Below the pieces are notes generated by a model. The model saw only the letters and a list, made by a program, of their open reading frames with translations. It ran no database searches and was not told where the DNA came from. The translations under genes were made by a program, and so were the position numbers. From positions 1-64,000 of the forward strand of contig JARLJA010000208.1 in the NCBI GenBank assembly GCA_031291445.1: a stretch of 64,000 nt of DNA. Reading direction: 5' to 3'. The DNA comes from Xanthobacteraceae bacterium. GTDB lineage: Bacteria; Pseudomonadota; Alphaproteobacteria; Rhizobiales; Xanthobacteraceae. Numbering within the stretch: the first letter of the stretch is position 1; each line of letters begins with the position of its first letter. Of the stretch, positions 29,601-36,980 are shown one piece after another.

Positions 29601-30093
29601 TCCTGGCGTCGAGCTCGGCCTGCTGCGCCTTGAGGGTGACGAAGGCCTTCTTCAGCGCCTCGTCGCGGCGCGAGAGCACCGACGGGTCGAAGGCCAGTCC
29701 GTCGGCAGGCCTCACCTTGCGGGCATAGGTGCGTGCAAACCAGAAGCAGACGTGAAACAGCTCCTTCACCGCCCCCGCGGCATCTCCGGGGCGGATGGTC
29801 TTTTCCTCGTGCACCGCGCGGTTGCGCAGCGAATTGATGTATTTCGCTTTCGCAAACACCGCCTCGCCGGCGACGCGGCGAAAGCTCGGCTCGTGGAGCA
29901 ACGCGGCGATGTTATCCTGATAGGGCAGCTTCAGGCCGGGATCGTTGCGGAACGCCCATTTGACCGCAACCTCGACGGTCTTGCCGGCGAAGAACGCCGC
30001 CGCCGTCGGCGACACGCCGGCCTGACGCTCCGCCTCCACCGCCGCCTCGTGCACGGTGGGAAATTCGCCGGCGAGGAAGGCGAAATTGGACAT
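26671..30093 (-). CDS. hsdR: Type I restriction enzyme R subunit HsdR
   Basis: An 1140-residue motor and nuclease subunit. A DUF4145-like helical domain (FFAGKTVEVAVKWAF, NSLRNRAVHEEK) covers about 1-130, then a coiled coil at 150-205, then the HSDR_N nuclease region with VGFVDYVLWGADG and LVEAKRA near 245-270. The SF2 helicase follows, with Walker A MATGSGKT near 375-383, DEAH near 472, ATPKDEIDKNT and MGRGTRLC; a C-terminal EcoEI-type domain ends the protein. It translocates DNA and cleaves unmodified DNA as R2M2S1. ATG 30093 is used (TTG 30096 is in frame). It is separated from hsdS by the brnTA pair. Confidence 0.93.
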   Translation of the reverse strand: MSNFAFLAGEFPTVHEAAVEAERQAGVSPTAAAFFAGKTVEVAVKWAFRNDPGLKLPYQDNIAALLHEPSFRRVAGEAVFAKAKYINSLRNRAVHEEKTIRPGDAAGAVKELFHVCFWFARTYARKVRPADGLAFDPSVLSRRDEALKKAFVTLKAQQAELDARNGELTRLLTDKQSLDDELKRLRAEVAAARKASEALPDRHDYNEAETRDRYIDLLLREAGWALDKPDDIEFRVEGMPNAEGVGFVDYVLWGADGKPLGLVEAKRARKDARQGQQQAKLYADRLEARFGQRPVIFYSNGYEHWIWDDTRYPPRQIGGFYKRDELELIIQRRTGRKKLGSETINGKIIERPYQHRAVRNVARSFEQDGERKALLVMATGSGKTRTVIALVDLLMRTGWVKRVLFLADRVALVNQAVAAFKAHLPDSAPVNLVTERTSEGRVFLSTYPTMMNLIDGRQEGKAKFGPGHFDLIVIDEAHRSVYQRFRAIFEYFDSFLVGLTATPKDEIDKNTYSLFDLEDGVPTDAYSLDEAVADGYLVPPKAISVPLKIVRSGLRYDDLTEEEKDQWDMLEWGEDDIPDSIEAAEVNKRLFNIDTVDLVIAHLMQHGLKVEGGDRLGKTIIFAKNQAHAKFIEERFNTAYPDLKGHFARVITYESGAYAQTLIDDFSNKDKAPHIAISVDMLDTGIDVPEVLNLVFFKPVRSKTKFWQMMGRGTRLCHDLFGPGQDKEFFRVFDYCQNLEFFGANPELKEASAAKSLSERLFAARLDLVRALDKKHERQRELAEGEAAPYVAGGAGEVPPSEPAIRADAIRTLQETVAGLNLDNFIVRQHRRAVEKYRASEAWTVIDDETREELVDEIAPLPSARNFGTEPAKRFDLLMFSLELALLRGSKRFETLRTQLREIASALEDQSGIPAIAQQAVLLEEIQTDLWWEGITVPLLELVRLRLRDLVQHIEKTRKALVYSNFADEIGEGVEMGLPQVGEADFARFKQKARHFLKAHEDHIVLHKLRQGKPLTPTDLQELEKLLLDAGVGEAGDIERARETSQGFGRFVRSLVGLERSAVSEAFSDFLAGGTATAAQIEFINMVIEHLTHNGMMDPAVLYEPPFTGVAPTGPDQLFDDAKVTQLFARIKAINDSAVA

Positions 30094-30127
30094 CAAGGTT
30101 CCGTCAGGCCGTCTGCCATCGGCGCGG

Positions 30128-30328
30128 CTACTTCGCCGCGTCGATCAGCTCGATATCCTTCCGCAGCAGCGTGTTCACGAGCACACTCAGCGAGATTCCG
30201 CGCGCGGCGGCGCGCTGGCTGAGATAATCCAGCACCTCGGGATCGAGATGAACCGGCGGCACCAGGCGGGCGCCCTCGCGAAAGAACTTGCCGCGCTCGG
30301 CATTCGAGAAGTCATATTCGTCCTTCAT
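30128..30328 (-). CDS. brnA: BrnA-type antitoxin
   Basis: A 66-residue antitoxin ending in a ribbon-helix-helix-like segment: ARLVPPVHLDPEVLDYLSQR and GISLSVLVNTLLRKDIE. It follows the brnT gene by 4 nt, the usual toxin-first order of brnTA. It should neutralise BrnT and repress the brnTA promoter. It sits between hsdS and hsdR on the same strand, 34 nt before hsdR. Confidence 0.88.
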   Translation of the reverse strand: MKDEYDFSNAERGKFFREGARLVPPVHLDPEVLDYLSQRAAARGISLSVLVNTLLRKDIELIDAAK

Positions 30329-30332
30329 CGGA

Positions 30333-30626
30333 TCACCCTTCCTCATATTGGCGGACTTCGCGGGCTGTTGGTCGGCGAGCCGAGATGATGCGGATCGCCA
30401 CCCGTTCCAGGCTGAGCTCGACATAGGTATGCACGACCAGCAGCAAATGGCTGGCGGGGTGTCGGCCGATGGTAACCCATCGCTCTTCCCCTTGGCCAGA
30501 TTCATGATCCAGCAGCGACAGCGCCAGGGGATCGCCAAAGACAGCCATGGCGTCCTCGAAGCTGACGCCATGCTTGCGGCGATTGCTGTCCGCCTTGGCC
30601 GGATCCCAATCGAATTCGAAGCGCAT
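30333..30626 (-). CDS. brnT: BrnT-type ribonuclease toxin
   Basis: A 97-residue RelE-fold toxin with the BrnT start FEFDWDPAKADSNRRKHGVS, FEDAMAVFGDP, RWVTIGRH and RIISARRPTAREVRQYEE. It cleaves RNA and inhibits translation. Its ATG begins 2 nt after the hsdS stop, so it lies inside the hsdM-hsdS-hsdR operon. This placement ties toxin levels to expression of the restriction system. Confidence 0.9.
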   Translation of the reverse strand: MRFEFDWDPAKADSNRRKHGVSFEDAMAVFGDPLALSLLDHESGQGEERWVTIGRHPASHLLLVVHTYVELSLERVAIRIISARRPTAREVRQYEEG

Positions 30627-30628
30627 GA

Positions 30629-31819
30629 TCAGAGTTGACCTGAGAAGGCGCGGGATTGGAGGGAAGCGAAGAGATCGTCGAAGACAAGGGCCGCCGACGA
30701 CGATTTTCCAAGAATTAGCGCCACTGATTTGACTCTTTCGGCAAACTCAGCCTGCAGATGGATCGGCGGAAGCAGGACGGGAAAATTCGATAGCTGGGCC
30801 TTATTTATGGAAGCAATTCCCGTCGTCTGCTTCGCAGATCGCAGGAAATAGGCCTTCCCGTAGGCGCTACCAATCAGCCAGATCAGATAGAGTGGCAAGA
30901 CCTTCTTAGAGGTGACTCTCACCCGGAAAATATGATTTTGGTGAATTGCCTCTGGCAGCTCGTCTGCCCACAACGTGCCCCGGCCTAGCTTGTCGGGATC
31001 ACCACCTTCTGTTAGTAGCAAATCGTCCGTTTTTAGGCGGTAACGGCGAATCTCGTCCTCCGTCGCGTCAATTCTCTTGACCGTCGACAAGTCGAGATTC
31101 TTGTCTTGGACATTCGAAACCGCGAGGTACGGAACGTTGCGCGTGGGCGCTCCATTGAGCTTGCGGCCCTTGGTAATTCCAGAAACGACCTCTGCCAAGT
31201 CGCCAAGATTTCGTACTTCGTTCCAATGTTTGGGATTTGTCCTTAGATCCCCAAACATCTCCAGAAATATCGACTGAGTCAGGCTGTCGAGTAAATCGAG
31301 CGCGCGCTTGCGCTTGCGGCGCAGTTCATCCGCTTTGTCCAGGATAGCTGCGATCCCCCGCTGCTGGTCGAGCGGGGGGAGCGGAATTGGCGAAGATTTG
31401 ACGATTCGGTCACTTACCGCAGGGTAGCTCGCGCCGGCGGCCTCTCGAACCAATAGCTTGACAAATTGCGGGGCGCGCACCCAATGCATCAAGTAGTTAC
31501 TTGCCAGACGGCCCTCGTGAGGTCGCAGAACGCAAAATCCTGTAGACGCAGTAGCTCCGTCGAATTCGTCAGTTACTGCCGCGACCCCATTGAGGTTGGG
31601 CCGGACGGTCGAAACGAGAATGTCACCCTTGCGGATCAGTTGGCGAGCACGACTGGGCGCCTCTGAACCGCGTATCGGAGCTGCAGTTTTAATTCGTTTC
31701 TCGATTTGATCGACAGCGCTTAGGTCCACGTAGGTAAAGGTTTCATCTGGAGCGATCGCCGGATTCCATGTCGCGACCGGCTCGACAAGATCACCTATGG
31801 GGATCGAACGAATGCTCAA
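30629..31819 (-). CDS. hsdS: Type I restriction enzyme specificity subunit HsdS
   Basis: A 396-residue subunit with two target recognition domains and two conserved helices: PLPPLDQQRGIAAILDKADE then KRKRALDLLDSLTQSIFLEM, and LLPPIHLQAEFAERVKSV. The two half-sites give a bipartite target that cannot be predicted from sequence. The start is TTG at 31819, overlapping the hsdM stop (TTGA). Lower GC in the recognition domains than in hsdM is typical of exchanged specificity regions. Confidence 0.93.
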   Translation of the reverse strand: MSIRSIPIGDLVEPVATWNPAIAPDETFTYVDLSAVDQIEKRIKTAAPIRGSEAPSRARQLIRKGDILVSTVRPNLNGVAAVTDEFDGATASTGFCVLRPHEGRLASNYLMHWVRAPQFVKLLVREAAGASYPAVSDRIVKSSPIPLPPLDQQRGIAAILDKADELRRKRKRALDLLDSLTQSIFLEMFGDLRTNPKHWNEVRNLGDLAEVVSGITKGRKLNGAPTRNVPYLAVSNVQDKNLDLSTVKRIDATEDEIRRYRLKTDDLLLTEGGDPDKLGRGTLWADELPEAIHQNHIFRVRVTSKKVLPLYLIWLIGSAYGKAYFLRSAKQTTGIASINKAQLSNFPVLLPPIHLQAEFAERVKSVALILGKSSSAALVFDDLFASLQSRAFSGQL

Positions 31820-33390
31820 AGCATCCCCTCCAATTCCTCGAGCCCCGCGCTAATCTCGCTTCCCAGCGCCCTCAGCTCCGCGATGATTTCTTTCGGTGGC
31901 CGGTGGTCAGTCGTCTCGTGCACCACTTCCTTGTAGCGATTGATCGAAAGGTCATAGCTGGCAGCCACAATCTCAGCCTTCGGCACGCAGAAGCTCTGTG
32001 CAGTGCGCAGGCGTTCGCGCTCCTCACCGTTGCGCTGCTTCCACCGCGCGGCGATGTCCGGCAGATTGTTTCTCGCAAGCTCGTCCTCGCTGAGGGTGGT
32101 CCTGGCGAAATGTCCGTCCTCACGCTTGCCCGGTGTCGGCCCGAGCTTTTCGGGCGGCAGCAAGGGCGCGCGCTTGTCGTCCAATGAAAACCCGTCGGCC
32201 TGGCAATCATAGAACCAGACGTGATCGGTGCCGCCCGAGTTCGTCTTGGTGAACAGCACGATCGCGGTCGAGACGCCGGCATAGGGTCGGAACACGCCGG
32301 ACGGCAGTTTGACGATGCCGTCGAGCCTGTGATCCTCCACCAGCATCCTGCGGATCGCCTTGTGCGCCGTGGACGAGCCGAACAGCACGCCGTCGGGCAC
32401 GATCACCGCGGCGCGTCCGCCGGGCTTCAGCAGCTTCAGGAACAGCGCCATGAACAGAAGCTCGGTCTTCCTGGTCTTGACCACCGCGAGCAAATCCTTG
32501 GCGGTAGTCTCGTAATCGAGCGAGCCGGCGAACGGCGGGTTGGCGAGCACCAGGCTGTAGCGATCGGAATCGCCGGCGTGCTCCTGGGCCAGCGAATCCT
32601 TGTAGCGGATGTCGGGATCGTCGACGCCGTGCAGCGTCATGTTCATGGAGCCGATGCGGAGCATGGTGCCGTCGAAATCGAAGCCGTGGAACATTTCCTC
32701 GTTGAAATGATCGCGGGTTTCCTTCTCGTGAAACAGCTTCGGATGACGGTCGCGGAGATACTCGCCGGCCGCGACCAGGAAGCCGCAGGTGCCGCAGGCC
32801 GGATCGCAGATCACGTCCTTCGGTCCCGGCGCCGTCATCTCCACCATCAGCGCGATGATGTGGCGCGGGGTGCGGAACTGGCCGTTCTGGCCGGCGGTCG
32901 CGATCTTCGACAGCATGTATTCGTAGAGGTCGCCCTTGGTGTCGCGGTCCTCCATGGGAATGCCGGCGAGCAGATCGACCACCTTGGCAAGCAGCGCCGG
33001 CGTCGGGATGGTGAAGCGGGCGCCCTTCATATGGGTGGCGTGCGCGGTGCCGTCCTCGGCCATGTTGCGGAGGAACGGAAAGACGTGTTCGGAGACGAGG
33101 GTGAACATGGTCGCGGGGTCGCGGTTCTTCAGGCGCGACCAGCGCAGGTCCTCGTAGGCGACCCCGCCGTCCTTGCCGACGCCGTCTTTCCCCGTTGGAA
33201 AGATCCGCCGCGCCATCGGCTTGCCGAGACGGTTGGCCTTGTTCTCCTCGCGGGTATGGGCGTCGTCGAGGCCCCGCATGAACAGGAGGTAGGTGATCTG
33301 CTCGATCACCTCGAGCGGGTTGGCGATGCCGCCGGCCCAGAACGCGTTCCAAACCCCGTCGATCTTCGATCGCAACTCGCCCGTCAGCAT
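31816..33390 (-). CDS. hsdM: Type I restriction enzyme methyltransferase subunit HsdM
   Basis: A 524-residue adenine-N6 methyltransferase. SAM motif I is DPACGTCG at 196-203 and the catalytic motif IV is NPPF at 284-287; the N-terminal HsdM helical domain includes NPLEVIEQITYLLFMRGLDD. It methylates host DNA as M2S1 and is required for restriction. It is the first gene of the operon. The ATG is at 33390. Confidence 0.95.
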   Translation of the reverse strand: MLTGELRSKIDGVWNAFWAGGIANPLEVIEQITYLLFMRGLDDAHTREENKANRLGKPMARRIFPTGKDGVGKDGGVAYEDLRWSRLKNRDPATMFTLVSEHVFPFLRNMAEDGTAHATHMKGARFTIPTPALLAKVVDLLAGIPMEDRDTKGDLYEYMLSKIATAGQNGQFRTPRHIIALMVEMTAPGPKDVICDPACGTCGFLVAAGEYLRDRHPKLFHEKETRDHFNEEMFHGFDFDGTMLRIGSMNMTLHGVDDPDIRYKDSLAQEHAGDSDRYSLVLANPPFAGSLDYETTAKDLLAVVKTRKTELLFMALFLKLLKPGGRAAVIVPDGVLFGSSTAHKAIRRMLVEDHRLDGIVKLPSGVFRPYAGVSTAIVLFTKTNSGGTDHVWFYDCQADGFSLDDKRAPLLPPEKLGPTPGKREDGHFARTTLSEDELARNNLPDIAARWKQRNGEERERLRTAQSFCVPKAEIVAASYDLSINRYKEVVHETTDHRPPKEIIAELRALGSEISAGLEELEGML

Positions 33391-33421
33391 GTCGTCCCCA
33401 AATCATCGCGTCTGGGGCCAT

Positions 33422-33433
33422 TCTTAGCTAAGA
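33422..33433. promoter_or_regulatory. 12-bp perfect palindrome upstream of hsdM
   Basis: TCTTAGCTAAGA lies 32-43 nt upstream of the hsdM start in otherwise GC-rich DNA. It could be an operator or overlap a -10 element. No controller (C) protein gene is nearby. Confidence 0.4.
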
Positions 33434-33705
33434 TTCAGCGGGTTATCAAAGGCGTCGGGCTGGCCCGCGGCGGCGAGAACGGGCAAGCATTCAACTTCGG
33501 CGACCGCAAGGAGGCGGGCGACGGCCTGGCGTCCAGTCCTTTCCGCCGGCAATCTGCCGACACGCCTGGAGAAGGTGGGAGGCTGTTTTGCCGAAGGCGG
33601 AGCTTCTGCGCCGCCCGGGGCTGGTCCAGCCCAGGCGCTCCCCGCGAAGGCGCAGGATGGCGGCCCACGGCCGATGATGATGCGCGTCGTGTCGACGCCA
33701 CAGCC
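33434..33705. other. Gene-free gap upstream of hsdM
   Basis: Open frames cross this stretch but none has a ribosome site or recognisable homology. It should contain the hsdM promoter. Confidence 0.4.
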
Positions 33706-34089
33706 CTATGATCTGCGGGATCGAGGGAGTGTCATCGCCAATCCCAATTGAAACGCGACGCCGTACAGTCTCTTGTCGTTGGTCCACAGCTCCGCTCCCG
33801 CCGTCAATCGCACCGCGGCGAGCAGATGAGCGTCGACATATCCGATCCCGCGCCCGAACAACGCATGACGCTCGATGAAATGAAGGACCTCCGCGTCGGT
33901 CGCGACACTGGCATGGGGCAGGTCCGCGAGCGCCGTCAGCACGACGTCGCGTTGACGCAGGTTGCCCAACGCGAGCTCGCCGATGACGAACGGGTGGGCC
34001 AGAACCATCCCCGCGTGCAGCTGCGCGACGAGCGCCGCGTCGCCCGCCCGCAGATGCTTCACCCAGACGGACGTATCGACCAGGATCAC
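33706..34089 (-). CDS. vapC: PIN-domain toxin VapC
   Basis: A 127-residue PIN ribonuclease with the acidic quartet Asp5 (VDTSVW), Glu38 (IGELALG), Asp86 (YVDAHLLA) and Asp105 (LWTNDKRL). The start is GTG, overlapping the antitoxin stop (GTGA), so translation is coupled. VapC toxins cleave tRNA or rRNA. The active site is intact. Confidence 0.92.
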   Translation of the reverse strand: MILVDTSVWVKHLRAGDAALVAQLHAGMVLAHPFVIGELALGNLRQRDVVLTALADLPHASVATDAEVLHFIERHALFGRGIGYVDAHLLAAVRLTAGAELWTNDKRLYGVAFQLGLAMTLPRSRRS

Positions 34090-34283
34090 GCCGCGCTTGA
34101 CCGTCGCCGTGGCGGCGCCTTCAGAGCAGGCTGGCTCCCGCCCAGACGTGCCAATCGCCGCGCGCTCTCGCGCTCGATGAGGGCCTTGAGCGCCTCACGG
34201 ACCAGGCTCGACTTCTCTTTCAGGCCCGTGAACGCTTGGGCCTTGGCAACGAGCTCATCGTCCAGGGCAAGGGTTGTTCGCAT
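34086..34283 (-). CDS. vapB: VapB-type antitoxin
   Basis: A 65-residue antitoxin with the type II VapB sequence MRTTLALDDELVAKAQAFTG, LKEKSSLVREALKALIERES, and a basic tail. The N-terminal half is a ribbon-helix-helix DNA-binding fold that would autoregulate the operon. A longer start at 34331 is possible but unsupported. Confidence 0.9.
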   Translation of the reverse strand: MRTTLALDDELVAKAQAFTGLKEKSSLVREALKALIERESARRLARLGGSQPALKAPPRRRSSAA

Positions 34284-34740
34284 GTGCCGACCGCCATCCT
34301 GAGGCACGATTTTATCATCGAATAATGTCATATTCAATGCCGCCGATCCCGGCGGAAGCTGCGGACAGCACCCGGATTCGCGCCAGGGTTGAGGACGGGC
34401 CTCGGAACGTACGGGGCGAGGCTGCGGAAGCGCCAGCCCCCACCCACGACTGTCATCCCCGGCGCGCAGCGACCGGGGACCCAGTACGCCGCCACGTCGC
34501 GGTTCTTTCACCGGCGCCCTGGGATACTGGGTCCCAAAGCAACGCGGCTCTCTTGCCGCGTTACGTTGTTATAATTTCCGCGAGCCGGGTAAACCCGGCG
34601 CGCGGGTCAAGCCGGGGACGACGGCAGGGGGTGAAGCAGGCGCCTTGCACCTCACTTGGTGTCACAGCTGGTTTTTTCGATCAGACTCTCAGGACGCACG
34701 ACGATCACGTGCGCAGCAGGACGGCGCGCAGCCCGAATTA
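34284..34740. other. Gene-free region of dispersed repeats
   Basis: No gene is seen. The central part is the invertible-core repeat at 34452-34535. Further right, 34590-34616 holds CGGGTCAAGCCGGGGACGAC, a fragment of another common intergenic repeat. Confidence 0.5.
34452..34535. repeat. Dispersed repeat with inverted 50-bp core, copy A
   Basis: A left flank (GGCGCGCAGCGACCGGGGAC) is followed by a 50-bp core at 34481-34530 bounded by CCAGTA and TACTGG. The copy at 60880-60960 has the same flank in the same orientation but the core reversed (47 of 50 bases identical after inversion). Confidence 0.8.
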
Positions 34741-34757
34741 ACATGTGCTCCACATGT
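34741..34757. promoter_or_regulatory. Palindromic operator upstream of the second VapBC pair
   Basis: ACATGTG-CTC-CACATGT is a perfect 7-bp inverted repeat 15-32 nt before the antitoxin ATG, as expected for an autoregulatory toxin-antitoxin operator. Confidence 0.6.
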
Positions 34758-34772
34758 TTTTATGTTTTCCGC

Positions 34773-35003
34773 ATGTCCGCCATGATCCAGATCCGCAACG
34801 TTCCCGATGCGCTGCATCGCCGGCTCAAGTCCCGCGCGGCGTTGGCCGGCATGTCGTTGTCCGATTATCTGCTGAACGAGCTGCGCGAGGTCGCCGAACG
34901 GCCGACCCTGGAAGAATTGCGCGCCCGGCTGCATGGCCGATCGGGAACAACGCCCTCCCTTGCCCCGGCCGAGGCTGTCCGAGCCGAGCGCGACAGCCGG
35001 TGA
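34773..35003 (+). CDS. FitA/VapB-like antitoxin
   Basis: A 76-residue ribbon-helix-helix antitoxin: MIQIRNVPDALHRRLKSRAA, LAGMSLSDYLLNELREVAER, PTLEELRARL. ATG 34773 or 34782 may be used. The stop overlaps the toxin start (TGATG). A perfect palindrome lies just upstream. Confidence 0.9.
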   Translation: MSAMIQIRNVPDALHRRLKSRAALAGMSLSDYLLNELREVAERPTLEELRARLHGRSGTTPSLAPAEAVRAERDSR

Positions 35004-35392
35004 TGGTGGTCGATGCCTCGGCGCTGCTCGAGGCGCTGCTGCGCACGCCGGCCGCTGTCGCGGTGGAAGCGCGGCTGCTCGACGCCCGGGAGACGCTGCA
35101 CGCGCCCCATCTGCTCGATATCGAGATCGCGCAAGTCATCCGCCGTTATGCGGCGATCGGTGACATCGACGCGGAGCGCGGCCGCGCGGCGCTCGTCGAT
35201 CTCGGCGACTTCCCGTTGCGGCGCTACCCGCACGGGTTCCTCCTGCCGCGCGTGTGGGAATTGCGGAACAACCTCACCGCCTCCGACGCGGTGTATGTCG
35301 CGCTGGCCGAGGCACTCGACGCGCCACTGCTGACGCGCGACCGGCATCTGGCGGCAGCCGCCGGCCATCATGCCCGGATTGAACTGATCTGA
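35003..35392 (+). CDS. PIN-domain toxin VapC (second pair)
   Basis: A 129-residue PIN ribonuclease with Asp4 (VVDASALLEALL), Glu41 (LDIEIAQVIRR), Asp95 (TASDAVYVALAE) and Asp113 (LLTRDRHLA). All acidic residues are present, so it should be active. It overlaps its antitoxin by one base. It is distinct in sequence from the VapC at 33706. Confidence 0.92.
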   Translation: MVVDASALLEALLRTPAAVAVEARLLDARETLHAPHLLDIEIAQVIRRYAAIGDIDAERGRAALVDLGDFPLRRYPHGFLLPRVWELRNNLTASDAVYVALAEALDAPLLTRDRHLAAAAGHHARIELI

Positions 35393-35678
35393 CCCGCCCG
35401 GCGCCGCTGCGAACACAAGAGCCGCGGTGGTTACCAAAACCGCTTGTTCGCGAATGCGTGTCCCGAACCCGATTTCAGGTCGCGCTCGAAGGAAGCGGCC
35501 CTCTGCTCATGCCAGTCCGGCGGAAACTCCAGGGACAATCCTGATTAGAAATCGGGGCACACCGCTCCTGGCTGGGACAATTTCTCCATTTAAATCAATG
35601 ATTTGCGACCCCTTCAGCGAGCAGCTGCGTTTGGCGTCTTAGTGGATTGTCAGGAGTTGCGGTGCTATATTTTAGTTC

Positions 35679-35933
35679 ATGTCCCTCCGCCGCCACGCCT
35701 TAGCTACGAATGCGACCGCCCGAGTCATTCAAAACCTCGCGGCACGGAACAACGTCTCCTATCACGTGACCGAAAGCGATCGGCTGGCACAGAACATCAC
35801 CCGCCTCGCGGGCGACGACGTGCATCTCGACCCGATCGAGCAGATGCTCATTGGCCTCCAGCGCGTCGGCCGCATCGATCGTGCGCTCATGGTGCGCCTC
35901 CAGGCGCGTTATCTTCGCGAAAGCAGGCCGTGA
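35679..35933 (+). CDS. Small protein preceding Fic, probable antitoxin
   Basis: An 84-residue protein ending DPIEQMLIGLQRVGRIDRAL then RLQARYLRESRP, reminiscent of small Fic-partner proteins. The classical inhibitory motif (S/T)xxxE(G/N) is not seen. Its stop overlaps the fic start (GTGA). I infer an antitoxin from gene order and coupling alone. Confidence 0.6.
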   Translation: MSLRRHALATNATARVIQNLAARNNVSYHVTESDRLAQNITRLAGDDVHLDPIEQMLIGLQRVGRIDRALMVRLQARYLRESRP

Positions 35934-36670
35934 CTTTCGATCCGTTTGGCGACTTCGCCACGCGCGGCTATCTGCGTAACGTCGCCAGACAGAAAGATCT
36001 GACAATTGTCCGCCAGATGGAGCACAGCTCCTTCACGACCGGGCTCGAGGAAGCGTTCGCCCAGCTGAACGCCTGCACGACGATCAGGTATGAAGACGTC
36101 CTGTCGACGCACGAGGTCTTGTTTGAAGCGGTGTATCCGAGTTGGGCCGGTCAGGATCGTCTCGCGACGACTCCCAAGCTGGTGATCACCAAAGGCACCG
36201 GCGACGACAAAATCATCTTTGCCTACCCGCAGGATATCAACCGCGCGGTCGCATTCGCCCTGACGCGGGGGCAGGACAAAGCCTATATGGCCGCCCATCC
36301 CGGCGACGTGATGGGCTATCTCGCGCACGGCCACCCCTTCCTTGACGGCAATGGCCGCACCATCATGACCGTCCATTGCGTTCTCGCGCATCGCGCAGGC
36401 ATCAGCATCGATTGGGCGTCCACGACCAAGAGCGATTATCTCGCCGCGCTTTCCCTTGAACTTGAAGATCCGGGCAAAGGTCACCTGGACGCGTACCTCA
36501 AGCCCTTCATCAGGAAGGGCATCGATCCAGATACCTTTGTCGCGAATGTCGGTGGCGCGCCGGGCCTCGATGGCGAAAACGAGGACACCGTTCTCGGCAA
36601 CACCGAAGACCCCAGACTCAAAGCCGAATACGAGGCGCAGGAACTAAAGCGCAAGGAGGCAAAACCGTAG
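35930..36670 (+). CDS. Fic-domain protein
   Basis: A 246-residue Fic protein that would transfer AMP or another nucleotide moiety to a target hydroxyl. The Fic motif is HPFLDGNGRTIM at 135-146: catalytic His135 and the phosphate-binding GNGR are present, but the final Arg of HPFx(D/E)GNGRxxR is Met146. This may change nucleotide use or lower activity. An N-terminal helical part and a charged tail (KAEYEAQELKRKEAKP) flank it. The GTG start overlaps the upstream small gene, giving a toxin-antitoxin arrangement. Confidence 0.88.
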   Translation: MTFDPFGDFATRGYLRNVARQKDLTIVRQMEHSSFTTGLEEAFAQLNACTTIRYEDVLSTHEVLFEAVYPSWAGQDRLATTPKLVITKGTGDDKIIFAYPQDINRAVAFALTRGQDKAYMAAHPGDVMGYLAHGHPFLDGNGRTIMTVHCVLAHRAGISIDWASTTKSDYLAALSLELEDPGKGHLDAYLKPFIRKGIDPDTFVANVGGAPGLDGENEDTVLGNTEDPRLKAEYEAQELKRKEAKP

Positions 36671-36980
36671 GCGCTAGCGCCGTCCCTCGACTGCGTCGCT
36701 TTCCTGCAGGTCGGTACGCCACGGCCGCCCTCCTTCGCCAAGGCTTCGGCGGGCATCCTGCTTCGCGCCAGGGTTGCAGGGCAAATCCTGCGAAGCGCGC
36801 GTCGCGCGCGAAGCAGGATGGCGGAGAGGGAGTCCGCGACACCGAGCCAGATCCATCCTTAGTTTCAAACTGTTACCGAATTTCAGCAGTATGACGCCCG
36901 CGGCGCCACCCACATACACGTGGCGGATTGCAGCGGAAGAAAGCGGATGACGATGGTCAAATTCGGCGATCCACGACCTA
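36671..36980. other. Gene-free gap containing the presumed left attachment site
   Basis: No gene is seen. It contains long imperfect palindromes around 36755-36815 (TCCTGCTTCGCG and CGCGAAGCAGGA) and, at 36819-36832, the presumed attL. Confidence 0.5.
36819..36832. repeat. Candidate attL (direct repeat of the tRNA-Ser 3' end)
   Basis: TGGCGGAGAGGGAG is identical to 58296-58309, the last 14 nt of tRNA-Ser(CGA) including CCA, in the same orientation. This is what insertion of an element between two copies of a tRNA end would leave. The match is short, so chance or a different tRNA-Ser-derived relic is possible. Confidence 0.5.

Noticed and set aside
26665-30222. 1185-codon plus-strand frame over hsdR
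   Set aside because: The minus-strand frame carries all HsdR motifs; the plus frame is a GC-rich shadow.
26671-33390. Type III or BREX-type defence system
   Set aside because: Gene order and motifs (HsdM NPPF, HsdS twin recognition domains, HsdR DEAH) are those of an ordinary type I system.
33435-33701. Minus-strand frame upstream of hsdM
   Set aside because: No ribosome site and no recognisable domain; composition fits non-coding DNA.
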